From Synechococcus sp. Cruz-7E5 (GTDB taxonomy: Bacteria > Cyanobacteriota > Cyanobacteriia > PCC-6307 > Cyanobiaceae), in contig NZ_JAGQCE010000003.1 in NCBI RefSeq assembly GCF_024345995.1, forward strand, positions 202,367 to 266,366: a stretch of 64,000 nucleotides of DNA. Reading direction: 5' to 3'. Within the stretch, counting starts at the first letter, position 1. Each line of letters opens with the position of its first letter. The position numbers were made by a program, and so were the translations under genes. Positions 39,205-48,220 of the stretch are shown here, one piece after another. The notes below the pieces were generated by a model. It was not told where the DNA came from. It ran no database searches and worked only from the letters and a program-made list of their open reading frames with translations.

Positions 39205-41631
39205 ATGGACCGCACCCCTCCAACCTCTCCAGGCTCAGGCGGCTTCCTGACCGGCCTCAACGACGCGCAGCGCCGAGCGGTCGATCACCACAACGGCCCC
39301 CTGCTGGTGGTGGCCGGCGCCGGCAGCGGCAAGACCCGCGCCCTCACCCACCGCATCGCCCACCTGATCGGCCACCACGGCGTCGATCCGCACCAGCTGC
39401 TGGCCGTCACCTTCACCAACAAGGCGGCACGGGAGATGAAGGAACGGCTTGAGCTGCTGCTGGCCCAGCGGCTGGCCGGCAGCCAGTTCGGCCAGCCCTT
39501 CAGCACCTTGCAGCCCCAGCAGCAGCGGCAGCTTCGTAACCGCATCTACCGGGAGGTCACCAAAGAGCTCTGGATCGGTACCTTCCACGCCCTGTTCGCG
39601 CGGCTGCTGCGCTTCGACATCGACAAGTACAAGGACCCCGAAGGCCTCAGCTGGACCCGGCAGTTCTCGATCTACGACGAATCCGACGCCCAGACTCTGG
39701 TCAAGGAGATCGTCACCCAGGAGCTGGGTCTCGATCCCAAGCGCTTCGAGCCCAAGAAAGTGCGCTGGGCCATCAGCAATGCCAAGAATCAGGGCTGGCT
39801 GCCGGATGTGATGGAAGCGAAGGCCGAGGGGATGCGCGGCCGCAAGGAAGCCGAGGCCTACCGGCTCTACCGGCGTGCCCTCGCCGCCAACAACGCCCTC
39901 GACTTCGACGATCTGCTGTTGCTGCCAGTCCAACTGCTGCAGAGCAACGAGCAGGTGCGCCATTACTGGCACGGCCGCTTCCGCCATGTGCTGGTGGATG
40001 AATACCAGGACACCAACCGCACCCAGTACGACCTGATCAAGCTGCTGGTGACCGGCGGCCGCGATCCCGAGCACTTCGACGACTGGGGCCAGCGCTCGGT
40101 CTTCGTGGTGGGTGACGCCGACCAGAGCATCTACAGCTTCCGGGCGGCTGATTTCACGATCCTGATGGGTTTCCAGGAGGACTTCGGCGATCGGGCCAGT
40201 GACGAGGCCACCCGCACGATGGTGAAGCTGGAGGAGAACTACCGCTCCACCGCCACGATCCTGGAGGCGGCCAACGCCCTGATCGCCCACAACAGCGAAC
40301 GCATCGACAAGGTGCTGCGCCCCACCCGCGGTGAAGGGGAACCGATCACCCTCACCCGCTGCGACGACGAGATCGCCGAGGCCGAGGCGGTGGTGCACCG
40401 CCTGCGCATGCTTGAGGCGGCCCACCCCGAGCTGCGCTGGGGTGACATGGCGATCCTCTATCGCACCAACGCCCAGAGCCGGGCGATGGAGGAATCGCTG
40501 GTGCGCTGGGGCATCCCCTACATCGTGGTCGGGGGGCTGCGCTTCTACGACCGTCGCGAGATCAAGGACGTGCTGGCCTACCTGCGCCTGCTGGTCAACC
40601 CGGCCGACAGCGTCAGCCTGCTGCGGGTGCTGAACGTGCCCCGGCGCGGCATCGGCAAGACAACCGTGCAGCGGCTCACCGATGCCGCCGCCCAGCTGGG
40701 GCTGCCGCTCTGGGAAGTGGTGAACGATGCGGAGGCGGTGCGCTCACTGGCGGGCCGCTCCGCCAGGGGACTGCTGCAATTCAGCGAACTGATCACGGAT
40801 CTGAACAGCCGCATCCAGGACGCCCCCCCCTCGGAGCTGGTGCAGCGGGTGATGGAGCAGAGCGGCTACCTGGCCGAGCTGATCACCGAGGGCACCGATG
40901 AGGCCGAGGAACGCCGCCGCAACCTGCAGGAGCTGGTGAACGCCGCCCTGCAATACCAGGAGGAGAACGAGGAGGGCTCTCTGGAGGGTTTCCTGGCCTC
41001 CGCTGCCCTGGCCAGCGATGCCGACAGCAAGGACACCGAGCAGGACAGGGTCACCCTGATGACCCTGCACGCCAGCAAGGGCCTGGAGTTTCCCGTGGTG
41101 TGCCTGGTGGGACTGGAGCAGGGCCTCTTCCCGAGCTACCGCTCCCTGGAGGATCCCGCCGCCCTGGAGGAGGAGCGGCGCCTCTGCTACGTGGGCATCA
41201 CCCGCGCCAAGGAACGCCTGTTCCTCTCCCATGCCAGTGAGCGGCGCCTGTGGGGTGGCATGCGCGAGCCGGCGGTGCCGTCGGTGTTCCTCTCCGAACT
41301 GCCGCCTGAGCTGGTGCAGGGAGACATCCCCCAGAGCGGTGGTGCCGCCATCCGGCGGGAGCAGCGGCTGGATCGCCTCACCAGGGTCGATCGAGAGGAG
41401 AGCCAGCTGGTGGCCGCCGGCGGCAGCGCCGCGGCCCCGACCAATGCGGTGCGCCGCCGGGGCCCGGCAAGGGCCTGGGCCATTGGCGATCAGTTACGCC
41501 ACGCCAGCTTCGGTGACGGCACGATCACCCACCTGTTCGGCAGCGGCGAGAAGATCTCGATCGCGGTGAAGTTCGCGGGCATGGGCCCGAAGATCCTCGA
41601 TCCGCGCCTGGCACCGATCGAGCCCCTGTGA
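39205..41631 (+). CDS. pcrA: UvrD/PcrA-family DNA helicase
   Basis: Superfamily 1A 3'-5' helicase used in nucleotide excision repair and clearing of replication blocks. Motifs: Q-motif LNDAQRRAV, motif I GAGSGKTRAL, motif Ia AVTFTNKAAREMKER, motif II LVDEYQDTN, motif III VGDADQSIYSFRAA, motif IV AILYRTNAQSR, motif V TLMTLHASKGLEFPVV and motif VI RRLCYVGITRAKERL. At the C terminus a Tudor-like beta domain appears (GDQLRHASFGDGTITHLFG), as in PcrA. It has 808 residues and sits within the glycan region, with the next gene overlapping by 4 bases. Confidence 0.95.
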   Translation: MDRTPPTSPGSGGFLTGLNDAQRRAVDHHNGPLLVVAGAGSGKTRALTHRIAHLIGHHGVDPHQLLAVTFTNKAAREMKERLELLLAQRLAGSQFGQPFSTLQPQQQRQLRNRIYREVTKELWIGTFHALFARLLRFDIDKYKDPEGLSWTRQFSIYDESDAQTLVKEIVTQELGLDPKRFEPKKVRWAISNAKNQGWLPDVMEAKAEGMRGRKEAEAYRLYRRALAANNALDFDDLLLLPVQLLQSNEQVRHYWHGRFRHVLVDEYQDTNRTQYDLIKLLVTGGRDPEHFDDWGQRSVFVVGDADQSIYSFRAADFTILMGFQEDFGDRASDEATRTMVKLEENYRSTATILEAANALIAHNSERIDKVLRPTRGEGEPITLTRCDDEIAEAEAVVHRLRMLEAAHPELRWGDMAILYRTNAQSRAMEESLVRWGIPYIVVGGLRFYDRREIKDVLAYLRLLVNPADSVSLLRVLNVPRRGIGKTTVQRLTDAAAQLGLPLWEVVNDAEAVRSLAGRSARGLLQFSELITDLNSRIQDAPPSELVQRVMEQSGYLAELITEGTDEAEERRRNLQELVNAALQYQEENEEGSLEGFLASAALASDADSKDTEQDRVTLMTLHASKGLEFPVVCLVGLEQGLFPSYRSLEDPAALEEERRLCYVGITRAKERLFLSHASERRLWGGMREPAVPSVFLSELPPELVQGDIPQSGGAAIRREQRLDRLTRVDREESQLVAAGGSAAAPTNAVRRRGPARAWAIGDQLRHASFGDGTITHLFGSGEKISIAVKFAGMGPKILDPRLAPIEPL

Positions 41632-42710
41632 GCACGGCTCCCAGGGTGCTGGTGCTCAGCGGAGGGCTGATCCATCTCGTCAACCAGCTGGCGGTGGTGC
41701 TGGAGCGGCCTGAGCTGGGTGGGGGTGCCGCGGAGATCGCTCTGCTGCTCACCGGGGCCATCACCTGGGATCCCCTGCGGCTGGCCGAGCAGCACGGGGC
41801 AATCGAGCGCTGGCTGGAGCAGCTGCGCCAGCTGGATCCTGAAGCCATGGCTCCGGTGCATCTCGTGCGGGAGCCGGAGGCCCTCGAACCAGGCACCTAC
41901 GACCTTGCCTGCCTCAACAACCAATGGCAGCAGGTTCAGCGGGACCCCTGCGAGCGGCTGGGGATCCCCACCTGGCTGATCTGCGGCGATGGCCTGGGCC
42001 TCTACTACCGCTGCGCCCGCGAGCTGAAGGCGATCCTGCCCAGCCTGCTCAACCGGCCGATCCCGGAGCCGGGCCGACGGGTGCACACCGTGCTCGAAGG
42101 CGCCCAACCGCACTGGCACCGCCCCCATGGGCCGGTGGATCCCGTGCCGCTGGTCACCCGCGCGCGACTGTTCGAAGCCCTGGTGGCCAGCTTCGATGCA
42201 GCCTGCCAGCCGTTCGTGGAAGCCTGTCTGGCTGCCACCCGGCCAGAGCGGCCCCTCTGGCTTTGCTCCCTCCCCAACCTGGCCCATCTGTTCCCAGGGG
42301 AGCGCCTGCCAGCGGAACTGCTCGATGCCTGGATCGCCCAGCTGCCGGGCTTCGATCCGTCACTGGATCGCCTGCTGCTGATCGAGCACCCGAAGGCACC
42401 GGCCAGCGGCAGTTTCGGTCCCGAACCGCCGGCCGGGGTGGCCGCCGTGTTGCGCAGCGCGGTGCCTGTGGAGGTGCTGTTGCGGACTCTTCAGCAGGCG
42501 GCGCCCCGCCGGCGCCTGGTGGTGGCCGGCCTCACCTCGGCGCTGTATGGGGTGCGCAGCATGAGCGGCGCCGAGGTGGTCTGGCTCAGCCTTCGGCCCC
42601 TCTGGACCCATAACCCCCGCTACCAGCGTCATCCCCTGGAATTCCTGCATCGGCTGGTGCGGGCGCGGCGGATGGCCTGGCTCACCCGGCGGCTGGTGAC
42701 CCCGTGCTGA
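41628..42710 (+). CDS. Unrecognised protein, possible polysialyltransferase-like GT
   Basis: I do not recognise this 360-residue protein with certainty. Features: an N-terminal strand RVLVLSGGLIHLVNQLAVVL, a C-terminal half with PLWLCSLPNLAHLFPGE, LLLIEHPKAPASGSFG and VAGLTSALYGVRSMSGAEVV. The order 'EHPK...', then a Gly/Ser loop with 'TSALYG', recalls GT52 and polysialyltransferase-like enzymes that end with HP and S/T motifs. No signal peptide. It overlaps pcrA (GTGA) upstream and the CCA enzyme downstream, so expression is coupled. Context supports a surface-glycan role. Confidence 0.55.
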   Translation: MSTAPRVLVLSGGLIHLVNQLAVVLERPELGGGAAEIALLLTGAITWDPLRLAEQHGAIERWLEQLRQLDPEAMAPVHLVREPEALEPGTYDLACLNNQWQQVQRDPCERLGIPTWLICGDGLGLYYRCARELKAILPSLLNRPIPEPGRRVHTVLEGAQPHWHRPHGPVDPVPLVTRARLFEALVASFDAACQPFVEACLAATRPERPLWLCSLPNLAHLFPGERLPAELLDAWIAQLPGFDPSLDRLLLIEHPKAPASGSFGPEPPAGVAAVLRSAVPVEVLLRTLQQAAPRRRLVVAGLTSALYGVRSMSGAEVVWLSLRPLWTHNPRYQRHPLEFLHRLVRARRMAWLTRRLVTPC

Positions 42711-44026
42711 TCCAGCTCGATCCCCCCCTGCGGCGGGCACTGCAGCTGGTGCTGGAAGCCGCTGACCCCCTGCCGGTGGCCCTGGTCGGCGGAGCCGTGC
42801 GGGATCTGCTGCTGCACCGGGTACATCGGGATCCCTGGCGGGGCCTCCCCGATCTCGATCTGGTGGTGGAGCAACAAGGACCTGAAAACGGGCCGCCGGC
42901 CGCTCACCGCATCGCCCGCCAGCTGGCCGAGCGGCTCGGTTCCAGCCTGCGCCGCTGCCAGCTGCACGAGGAGTTCGGCACCGCCGAACTGGACATCGAC
43001 GGGGTGCTGCTGGATCTGGCCACCGCCCGGCGTGAGTGGTACGAGGAACCCGGCGCCAATCCCAGCGTCTGCTACGGCTCCTTGGCGGATGACCTGGCGC
43101 GGCGCGATCTGAGCATCAACGCCATCGCCCTGCTGCTGGATGCCGAGCAGCTGGAGCGGGCCGAGGCAGCCCACGCCGACGCCCTCGAAAGCCAGCTGCT
43201 GGACCCCTTCGGCGGGCGGGAGGATCTGGCGGCCCGGCGCCTGCGTTTCCTTCACGGGCACAGCCTTCAGGACGACCCCACCCGGATCGTGCGGGCGGCC
43301 CGCTACAGCGCCCGGCTGGGCCTGGAGCTGGCGCCTGAGGCCCTGGCCCAGTGGCGCCGCACCCTCGCGGCCTGGCCCTGGCGCCGAGGTGAGGCCAAAC
43401 CCAGTGCCAGCCCAGGGGTGCCCCCCTCCCTGGGAAGCCGTCTGCGCAAGGAGCTGGAGCTGCTGCTCGGACGCGAACCCTGGCCGCGGGCCCTGGAGCT
43501 GCTGCAGCGCTGGCAGGCCCTCGAGCTGCTGGATCCCGTTCTCCAGCACGACCGGAGCTGGCGGCGGCGGCTTCGCTGGGCCCAGCGGCTGCTGGCCCTG
43601 ACTCAGTTACCCCCCTGGCCCCAGGAGCAGTGGTTGATGGTGGCCCTGCTGGCACCCCTGGCGGATCCCCTCGCCCTGGCCGACCAACTGCAGCTGCCCC
43701 ACCGCAGCCAGCTGAGCCTGCGCGGCCTGGTGCGGCTGCGCCACTGGCTGGAGAGACCCGGCCTTGAGCCAGGCGTCAGCCCGGCGCAGCTGAGCCTGGC
43801 CCTGGAGCGGGGGGGGCTGACGCCGGAAGCAGCGATCCTGGCGCTGGTGAGCGGGCCGCCTGGTGTCTGGCGGCGGGGGCTGCTGCGCTGGTTGCTGCGC
43901 TGGCGCTGCCTGACCTCTCCCACCAGCGCCCGGCAGCTGCTGGAAGCGGGGTACGCCGCAGGTCCGGCCCTGGGGGAGAAGCTGCGCCAATTGCGCGGTA
44001 AGCGGCTCGATCAGGAGCGCTGGTGA
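42704..44026 (+). CDS. CCA tRNA nucleotidyltransferase / poly(A) polymerase family
   Basis: Class II nucleotidyltransferase that adds or repairs the 3' CCA of tRNA (or adds A residues). The head domain shows VALVGGAVRDLLL, DLDLVVE (metal-binding DxD), RRDLSINAIAL and the neck motif DDPTRIVRAARYSARLGL, all classical. The C-terminal half is helical and variable. The 440 residues fit the cyanobacterial type. Some cyanobacteria split CC- and A-adding activity between two such enzymes, so full CCA activity is not certain. GTG start at 42704 overlaps the previous stop by 7 bases. Confidence 0.9.
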   Translation: MLIQLDPPLRRALQLVLEAADPLPVALVGGAVRDLLLHRVHRDPWRGLPDLDLVVEQQGPENGPPAAHRIARQLAERLGSSLRRCQLHEEFGTAELDIDGVLLDLATARREWYEEPGANPSVCYGSLADDLARRDLSINAIALLLDAEQLERAEAAHADALESQLLDPFGGREDLAARRLRFLHGHSLQDDPTRIVRAARYSARLGLELAPEALAQWRRTLAAWPWRRGEAKPSASPGVPPSLGSRLRKELELLLGREPWPRALELLQRWQALELLDPVLQHDRSWRRRLRWAQRLLALTQLPPWPQEQWLMVALLAPLADPLALADQLQLPHRSQLSLRGLVRLRHWLERPGLEPGVSPAQLSLALERGGLTPEAAILALVSGPPGVWRRGLLRWLLRWRCLTSPTSARQLLEAGYAAGPALGEKLRQLRGKRLDQERW

Positions 44027-44051
44027 GGACTGGGCTGGATGCCCTGCCTGA

Positions 44052-45278
44052 TCACCAGCGCACCTGCCAGGGCCAGCGATCAGGCACGCAGAGGAAGTCG
44101 TCGTTCTGGCCGCACTCCAAGCCGGCGGAGGGAAGGACTCGGCCCTCAAACCAATATTGGAACGTGACGTAGACCGCTGGGATGACACACCAGTGTGCGT
44201 CGTAGTGGTTGAGCCATATAAGGAAGCTGATCAGCAGCAGGAAGGCGACGCTGTCGGCCAGGCGGCTGGTCACCTGGGGCAGCCACTGGTGCCTGACCGA
44301 GGCCTGGATCAGCAGGTAGGCCACCCCGAAGACCATCAGCAGCCGGGTCTGTTCACAGCGCAGCAACCGCAAGGGCGAGAGCCGCTTCTGGGCGCAGGCC
44401 AGCAGGACACCCAGGGTCAGGGCGCGCTGCAGACGGCCCACGATCCTGCGGATCGAATAGATACTGAAATAGGCATCGAAGGAGTAGTCCTGCAGGCGCT
44501 GGAGGGCCGTGATCCCCACCAGGGTGATCAGGCCCCCACCAGCGAGCACCGACAGCAGAACCAGCCAGCGCCGCCAGCCGGCGAGCGACCAGACATCTCG
44601 GCAGCGCCCGGCCGCCAGAGCCAGCGACTCCGGCAGGCGCATGGCCAGGGGTGTGAGGCTGATCAGCAGATTCCAGACGATGGTGCTGTGGGTGAGCGCT
44701 GAGAGGATTACCCCCAGACCCAGCCAGAGACGTTTGGTGCGGAACTGGCGGGCCGCCCAGAGCATCAGTGGCAGCAGCAGCAGCACCGCCAGCGCCTGAC
44801 GGCTGTGGGCGTTCTGCATGAAACCCCGCAGCATCGGGCTGCAACAGATCAGCAGACTCCACCAGCCGCCCCAGGCGGGCACACCCCAGGCCCGAGCCAT
44901 CAGCAGCGGTGCTGCCGCATAACCAGCGACCACGAGGCCATGCACGGCTGCCATTCGGTAGGGCAGCAGCAGCACCAGCGGCCGCAGCAGGCGCCAGAGG
45001 GGCTCCGGCGGTCCACGCTCCGGATCCACCGCCATGTAGTGGGAAAAGCGGGTGGTGTCGCTGTTTCCCCAGCTGGCCAGGGTGAAGAACACAAGCACCA
45101 GCAGCAACAGCACCACAGCAGCGCCCCACCACAGCCGTGGCCGCCGGTAAGCCCCGGCCAGGTGGATCAACAGCGCCATCAGCACCTGGGCCAGGAACAG
45201 GGCAGCCATCAGACCCGGGGCCTGGGTGACCTGGTCGATCCGGAAGGGAGCCTCGAGCGGAAAGGCCGTAGACAGCAT
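44052..45278 (-). CDS. Polytopic membrane protein, tandem copy 1 (possible glycan polymerase)
   Basis: A 408-residue protein with about ten membrane segments. Landmarks shared with the next gene are LASWGNSDTTRFSHYM (residue ~70), VHGLVVAGYAAAPLL, WWSLLICCSPMLRGFMQNAH and the C terminus DDFLCVPDRWPWQVRW. The overall form (many helices, a large loop with SRQALAVLLLL) resembles O-antigen polymerase-type or EpsG-like proteins, but no signature proves this. It overlaps the neighbour's stop by one base (TGATG), so the two are coupled. Placed within the surface-glycan region. Confidence 0.65.
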   Translation of the reverse strand: MLSTAFPLEAPFRIDQVTQAPGLMAALFLAQVLMALLIHLAGAYRRPRLWWGAAVVLLLLVLVFFTLASWGNSDTTRFSHYMAVDPERGPPEPLWRLLRPLVLLLPYRMAAVHGLVVAGYAAAPLLMARAWGVPAWGGWWSLLICCSPMLRGFMQNAHSRQALAVLLLLPLMLWAARQFRTKRLWLGLGVILSALTHSTIVWNLLISLTPLAMRLPESLALAAGRCRDVWSLAGWRRWLVLLSVLAGGGLITLVGITALQRLQDYSFDAYFSIYSIRRIVGRLQRALTLGVLLACAQKRLSPLRLLRCEQTRLLMVFGVAYLLIQASVRHQWLPQVTSRLADSVAFLLLISFLIWLNHYDAHWCVIPAVYVTFQYWFEGRVLPSAGLECGQNDDFLCVPDRWPWQVRW

Positions 45279-46516
45279 CAGCGGGAGGGGAGATCCCAGT
45301 AGCGGATCTGCCAGGGCCAGCGATCAGGAACGCAGAGAAAACTGTCGTCGAGGCCGCAGGGCAGCAGGCGCGAAGGCAGCAGGCGCTCGATCAACCAGTA
45401 ATCAACCGTGACAAACAAAGCTGGCAGCACCGCCCAATGGCATTGGTAACGGTTCAACCAGGCCAGATACACAACCAACAAAAACAAGCCCACCACATCA
45501 GCGAGGCGACTGGTGATCTGCGGAAACCATACGGCCTGCACCGACCATTGCATCAGGTGGTAAACAAGGCCGAACAGGATCAGCTGACGGGTGACACCGC
45601 AGCTCAACAAGGTGCGCCAGCTCAGCCTCCGCCGCCAGCAGGCGAGCATCAGCCCCAGCAGCATCGCCCCCTGGAGCCTCTCCACTGCCGGATCCAGGGG
45701 GTACTTGTTGAAGTAGCTCTCCTGTTGCACGTAGGCCGTCAGTTTCTCCACCGCCGTTGGCAGGGCCAGAGCCACCAGCAGCGCCAGGCCGGCGACCAGT
45801 GCGGCGACGGCCACCAGGGCGATCGCTCCGGCAGGCCGGTGCAGACGCCGTCGCAGCATGGCCAGAGTCGAGGTCCGCCCCGCCAGGAGCCCCGGCAGAA
45901 GCGCCAGCGTGAGGGAGCCCGCGAAGGCCGTGTGCATCGTGAGTGAGAGCAGGGCGGCCAGGACGGCCCAGCGCCTCCGCACCGCTGCCAGCTGGCCCGC
46001 CCAGAGCAGCAGAGGCACCAGCAGCAGCGTGGCCAGGGCCTGGCGGCTGACGCCGTTCTGGAGAAAGTTGCGCAGCAGTGGGCTGCAGCAGATCAACAGG
46101 CTCCACCACCCTGCCCAGGCCAGGGCCTGCCACCGCCATGCCAACAACAGCGGCGCCAGTGCATAGCCGGCCACCACCAGCCCATGCACCGCCGACATGC
46201 GGTAGGGCAGCCGCACCACCCAGGGGGCCACCAGCACCCAGAAGGCCTCCCCCCTGACACGGGAAAGATCGAAGCTGAAGTAGTAGCTCAGCTTGGTGGT
46301 ATCGCTGTTGCCCCAGCTGGCGAGGGTGAAGAACAGCCCCACCAGGGCCACCAGGGCCAGGGCCGCCGCCCACCAGAAAGACGTCCGCTGGCGTACCCCC
46401 GCCCAGGCCATGGCGGCCGCCAGCAGCAGCTGGGCGGCAAAGAGGCCGGCCATCAACAGCGGCGCCGCAGTGACCTGATCGAGGCGGAACGGAGCGACCG
46501 ACGGGAAGGCCATCAC
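45278..46516 (-). CDS. Polytopic membrane protein, tandem copy 2 (possible glycan polymerase)
   Basis: A 412-residue paralogue of the previous gene: FRLDQVTAAPLLMAGLF, LASWGNSDTTKLSYYFSF, VHGLVVAGYALAPLLLAW, WWSLLICCSPLLRNFLQNG and DDSFLCVPDRWPWQIRYW line up at the same places. The conserved ends and the middle WWSLLICCSP block are more alike than the connecting helices. About ten membrane segments. Upstream is the unrecognised gene at 46522-47646 with 5 bases between, so it is cotranscribed with kdsC/kdsA. Polymerase or transport function is inferred by context and shape. Confidence 0.65.
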   Translation of the reverse strand: MMAFPSVAPFRLDQVTAAPLLMAGLFAAQLLLAAAMAWAGVRQRTSFWWAAALALVALVGLFFTLASWGNSDTTKLSYYFSFDLSRVRGEAFWVLVAPWVVRLPYRMSAVHGLVVAGYALAPLLLAWRWQALAWAGWWSLLICCSPLLRNFLQNGVSRQALATLLLVPLLLWAGQLAAVRRRWAVLAALLSLTMHTAFAGSLTLALLPGLLAGRTSTLAMLRRRLHRPAGAIALVAVAALVAGLALLVALALPTAVEKLTAYVQQESYFNKYPLDPAVERLQGAMLLGLMLACWRRRLSWRTLLSCGVTRQLILFGLVYHLMQWSVQAVWFPQITSRLADVVGLFLLVVYLAWLNRYQCHWAVLPALFVTVDYWLIERLLPSRLLPCGLDDSFLCVPDRWPWQIRYWDLPSR

Positions 46517-46521
46517 GGTGC

Positions 46522-47646
46522 TCAGGCGGCGGGAGCGGACCGGCGCCGGTCCAGCAACAGATCACGCAGGGCCGGTGCCGGCTGCAGCTCATCGAAGCCC
46601 CAGTAGGGATCGAGCAGGCGTCGCACGCTGTCCTGGGAACCGGGCTCCGCCGACCCCAGCACCTCCCGCAGGAGAGCGCTCAGGCGCTGCCGCTCGGCCC
46701 ACTCACCGGCCTCCTCCTCAGCCTTGGCGCCGGCCAGGGCCGAGAGGTCCTGCTCGGCTTCTGCCTCGATCCAGTGCAGCCGTGCCCCCAGTGCCACCCC
46801 ATAGCCGAGGTGGGTGCCGAAGGCGTTGCTGGCCAGACCATCACTGAGCGCAAGCAGCGTGCGCATCGCGTCGAGGAACCAGGGGTTGGAGCGATGCCCA
46901 TTGCAGGCCACGATCCATTCCGGCGGCAGCGGCAGGAGTTCGGGATCTTTCCAGTGGCGCAGCCAGATCAGCGAGCGGTAACCGCCGGCCTCCATCAGCC
47001 AGCGGACCTCCGCCACACAGCGGTCCAGATCCATGCGCCGCTCCACCTGATCCCAGCTGTGGGCCAGCACCACCAGCAGGGTGGGGCCGAGCTCGGCGCG
47101 CAACTGGCTGATCGCCTCGACCGTGAGCAGGGGCCGGGCGTAGGCGATCCAGGGACCGATGGCATGGGCTGGCAGCCCGAAACGCTCCCGCAGCCAGCGG
47201 GCCCGCAGGGGTCCCATGCAGAGATAACCGCGGGTCCAGGGGCGCGGACTCTCGAAGGTGGCCTCCCGGCTCACCTTGAGGCCATGCTCCAGCAGGTGTG
47301 GGAGCGGCGCCCCGATCAAAGGCAGGCCCGCATGGCGCTTGAGCTGGATGTCGTGGCCATAGTGGTGGGAGGAGTTCTCCAGCTCGCGCCTGGCCGGGCT
47401 GAAGAACGGCTTGGTGGAGATGGCTGAGCGGAAGGCATGACGGTCCCAGAGGTCGGCGCTCACCCGCGGGGCGAAGGGCCGCTGGCCGAAGGCCTGATGC
47501 ACCAGTCCCCGGTAGGCGGCCAGGGCCTGCCACTCATCCCGGTCCAGCCGCTCCAGCCGTCCGATCGGCCCTAGCTGCCCGGCCCTGACGGCCTGGCGCA
47601 ACCCGGCGCGCAACCGCTCCCGCAGGCCCGCGCGGCGCTCAGCCAT
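46522..47646 (-). CDS. Unrecognised soluble protein in the kds operon
   Basis: About 374 residues from ATG 47646, which overlaps the kdsC stop by 8 bases. I do not recognise the family. Conspicuous parts are SSHHYGHDIQLKRHAGLPLI, HGLKVSREATFESPRPWTRG, YLCMGPLRARWLRERFGLPA, LVVLAHSWDQVERRMDLDR and CNGHRSNPWFLDAMRTLLAL followed by SDGLASNAFGTHLGYGVALG. The HG, GP and SN/GTHLGY blocks in this order look like a GT-B type surface-polysaccharide enzyme that handles a nucleotide or phospho-sugar. There are no membrane spans. The tail is Arg/Ala-rich. Confidence 0.6.
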   Translation of the reverse strand: MAERRAGLRERLRAGLRQAVRAGQLGPIGRLERLDRDEWQALAAYRGLVHQAFGQRPFAPRVSADLWDRHAFRSAISTKPFFSPARRELENSSHHYGHDIQLKRHAGLPLIGAPLPHLLEHGLKVSREATFESPRPWTRGYLCMGPLRARWLRERFGLPAHAIGPWIAYARPLLTVEAISQLRAELGPTLLVVLAHSWDQVERRMDLDRCVAEVRWLMEAGGYRSLIWLRHWKDPELLPLPPEWIVACNGHRSNPWFLDAMRTLLALSDGLASNAFGTHLGYGVALGARLHWIEAEAEQDLSALAGAKAEEEAGEWAERQRLSALLREVLGSAEPGSQDSVRRLLDPYWGFDELQPAPALRDLLLDRRRSAPAA

Positions 47647-48220
47647 TGCGGTCACGCCAGCCGGCACGGCTCAGCACCCGCCACTCGTTTCGTGCTCGCA
47701 GAATCGCCTCGGCCAGGGAGCGCACGGCGCCTTGGCCGCCGCCGGCAGCGAGTACCGCATCGGCCTGACGGCGCAGGGGACTCACCGCATCCGCCGGACA
47801 GAGCAGCAGGCCAACCCCCGGCCGCACCGCCAGATCATTGAGGTCGTCACCCACAAAAGCGGTCTGGGCGATGGTCATGCCCAGGCTGCTCTGCAGCTGT
47901 GCCAAAGCCTCGGGCTTGTCCTTGACGCCTGTCAGGCACTGGCTGATGCCCAGATAGCGGGCCCGCTGCTCGGTGGCACCGCTCTTGCCGCCGCTGAGCA
48001 GCGCCACCTCGAGGCCCGCTTGCTGCAGCAGCCGGATCCCGAGACCATCGCGCACATCGAAGCGCTTGATCACCTCCCCAGACTCCATGGTCCAGAGACC
48101 CCCGTCGGTGAGCACCCCATCCACATCCAGCACCAGCAGCCGCAGACCCCGCAGCCGCTCACGCCAGCGCCAGGCCAGCAGGGCCGGCTGGCGCCAGGAC
48201 AAGGCCAGAGGCCCGCTCAC
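47639..48220 (-). CDS. kdsC: Kdo-8-phosphate phosphatase (HAD family)
   Basis: Removes phosphate from Kdo-8-phosphate. HAD motif I is [15 protein letters not shown] (nucleophile Asp), motif II LLSGGKS, and motif [14 protein letters not shown]; the C0-type tetramer family shows [14 protein letters not shown] at 48220 overlaps the kdsA stop as GTGA and gives 193 residues with an N-terminal helix before motif I. kdsA-kdsC coupling makes the function assignment strong. Confidence 0.92.
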   Translation of the reverse strand: MSGPLALSWRQPALLAWRWRERLRGLRLLVLDVDGVLTDGGLWTMESGEVIKRFDVRDGLGIRLLQQAGLEVALLSGGKSGATEQRARYLGISQCLTGVKDKPEALAQLQSSLGMTIAQTAFVGDDLNDLAVRPGVGLLLCPADAVSPLRRQADAVLAAGGGQGAVRSLAEAILRARNEWRVLSRAGWRDRNG

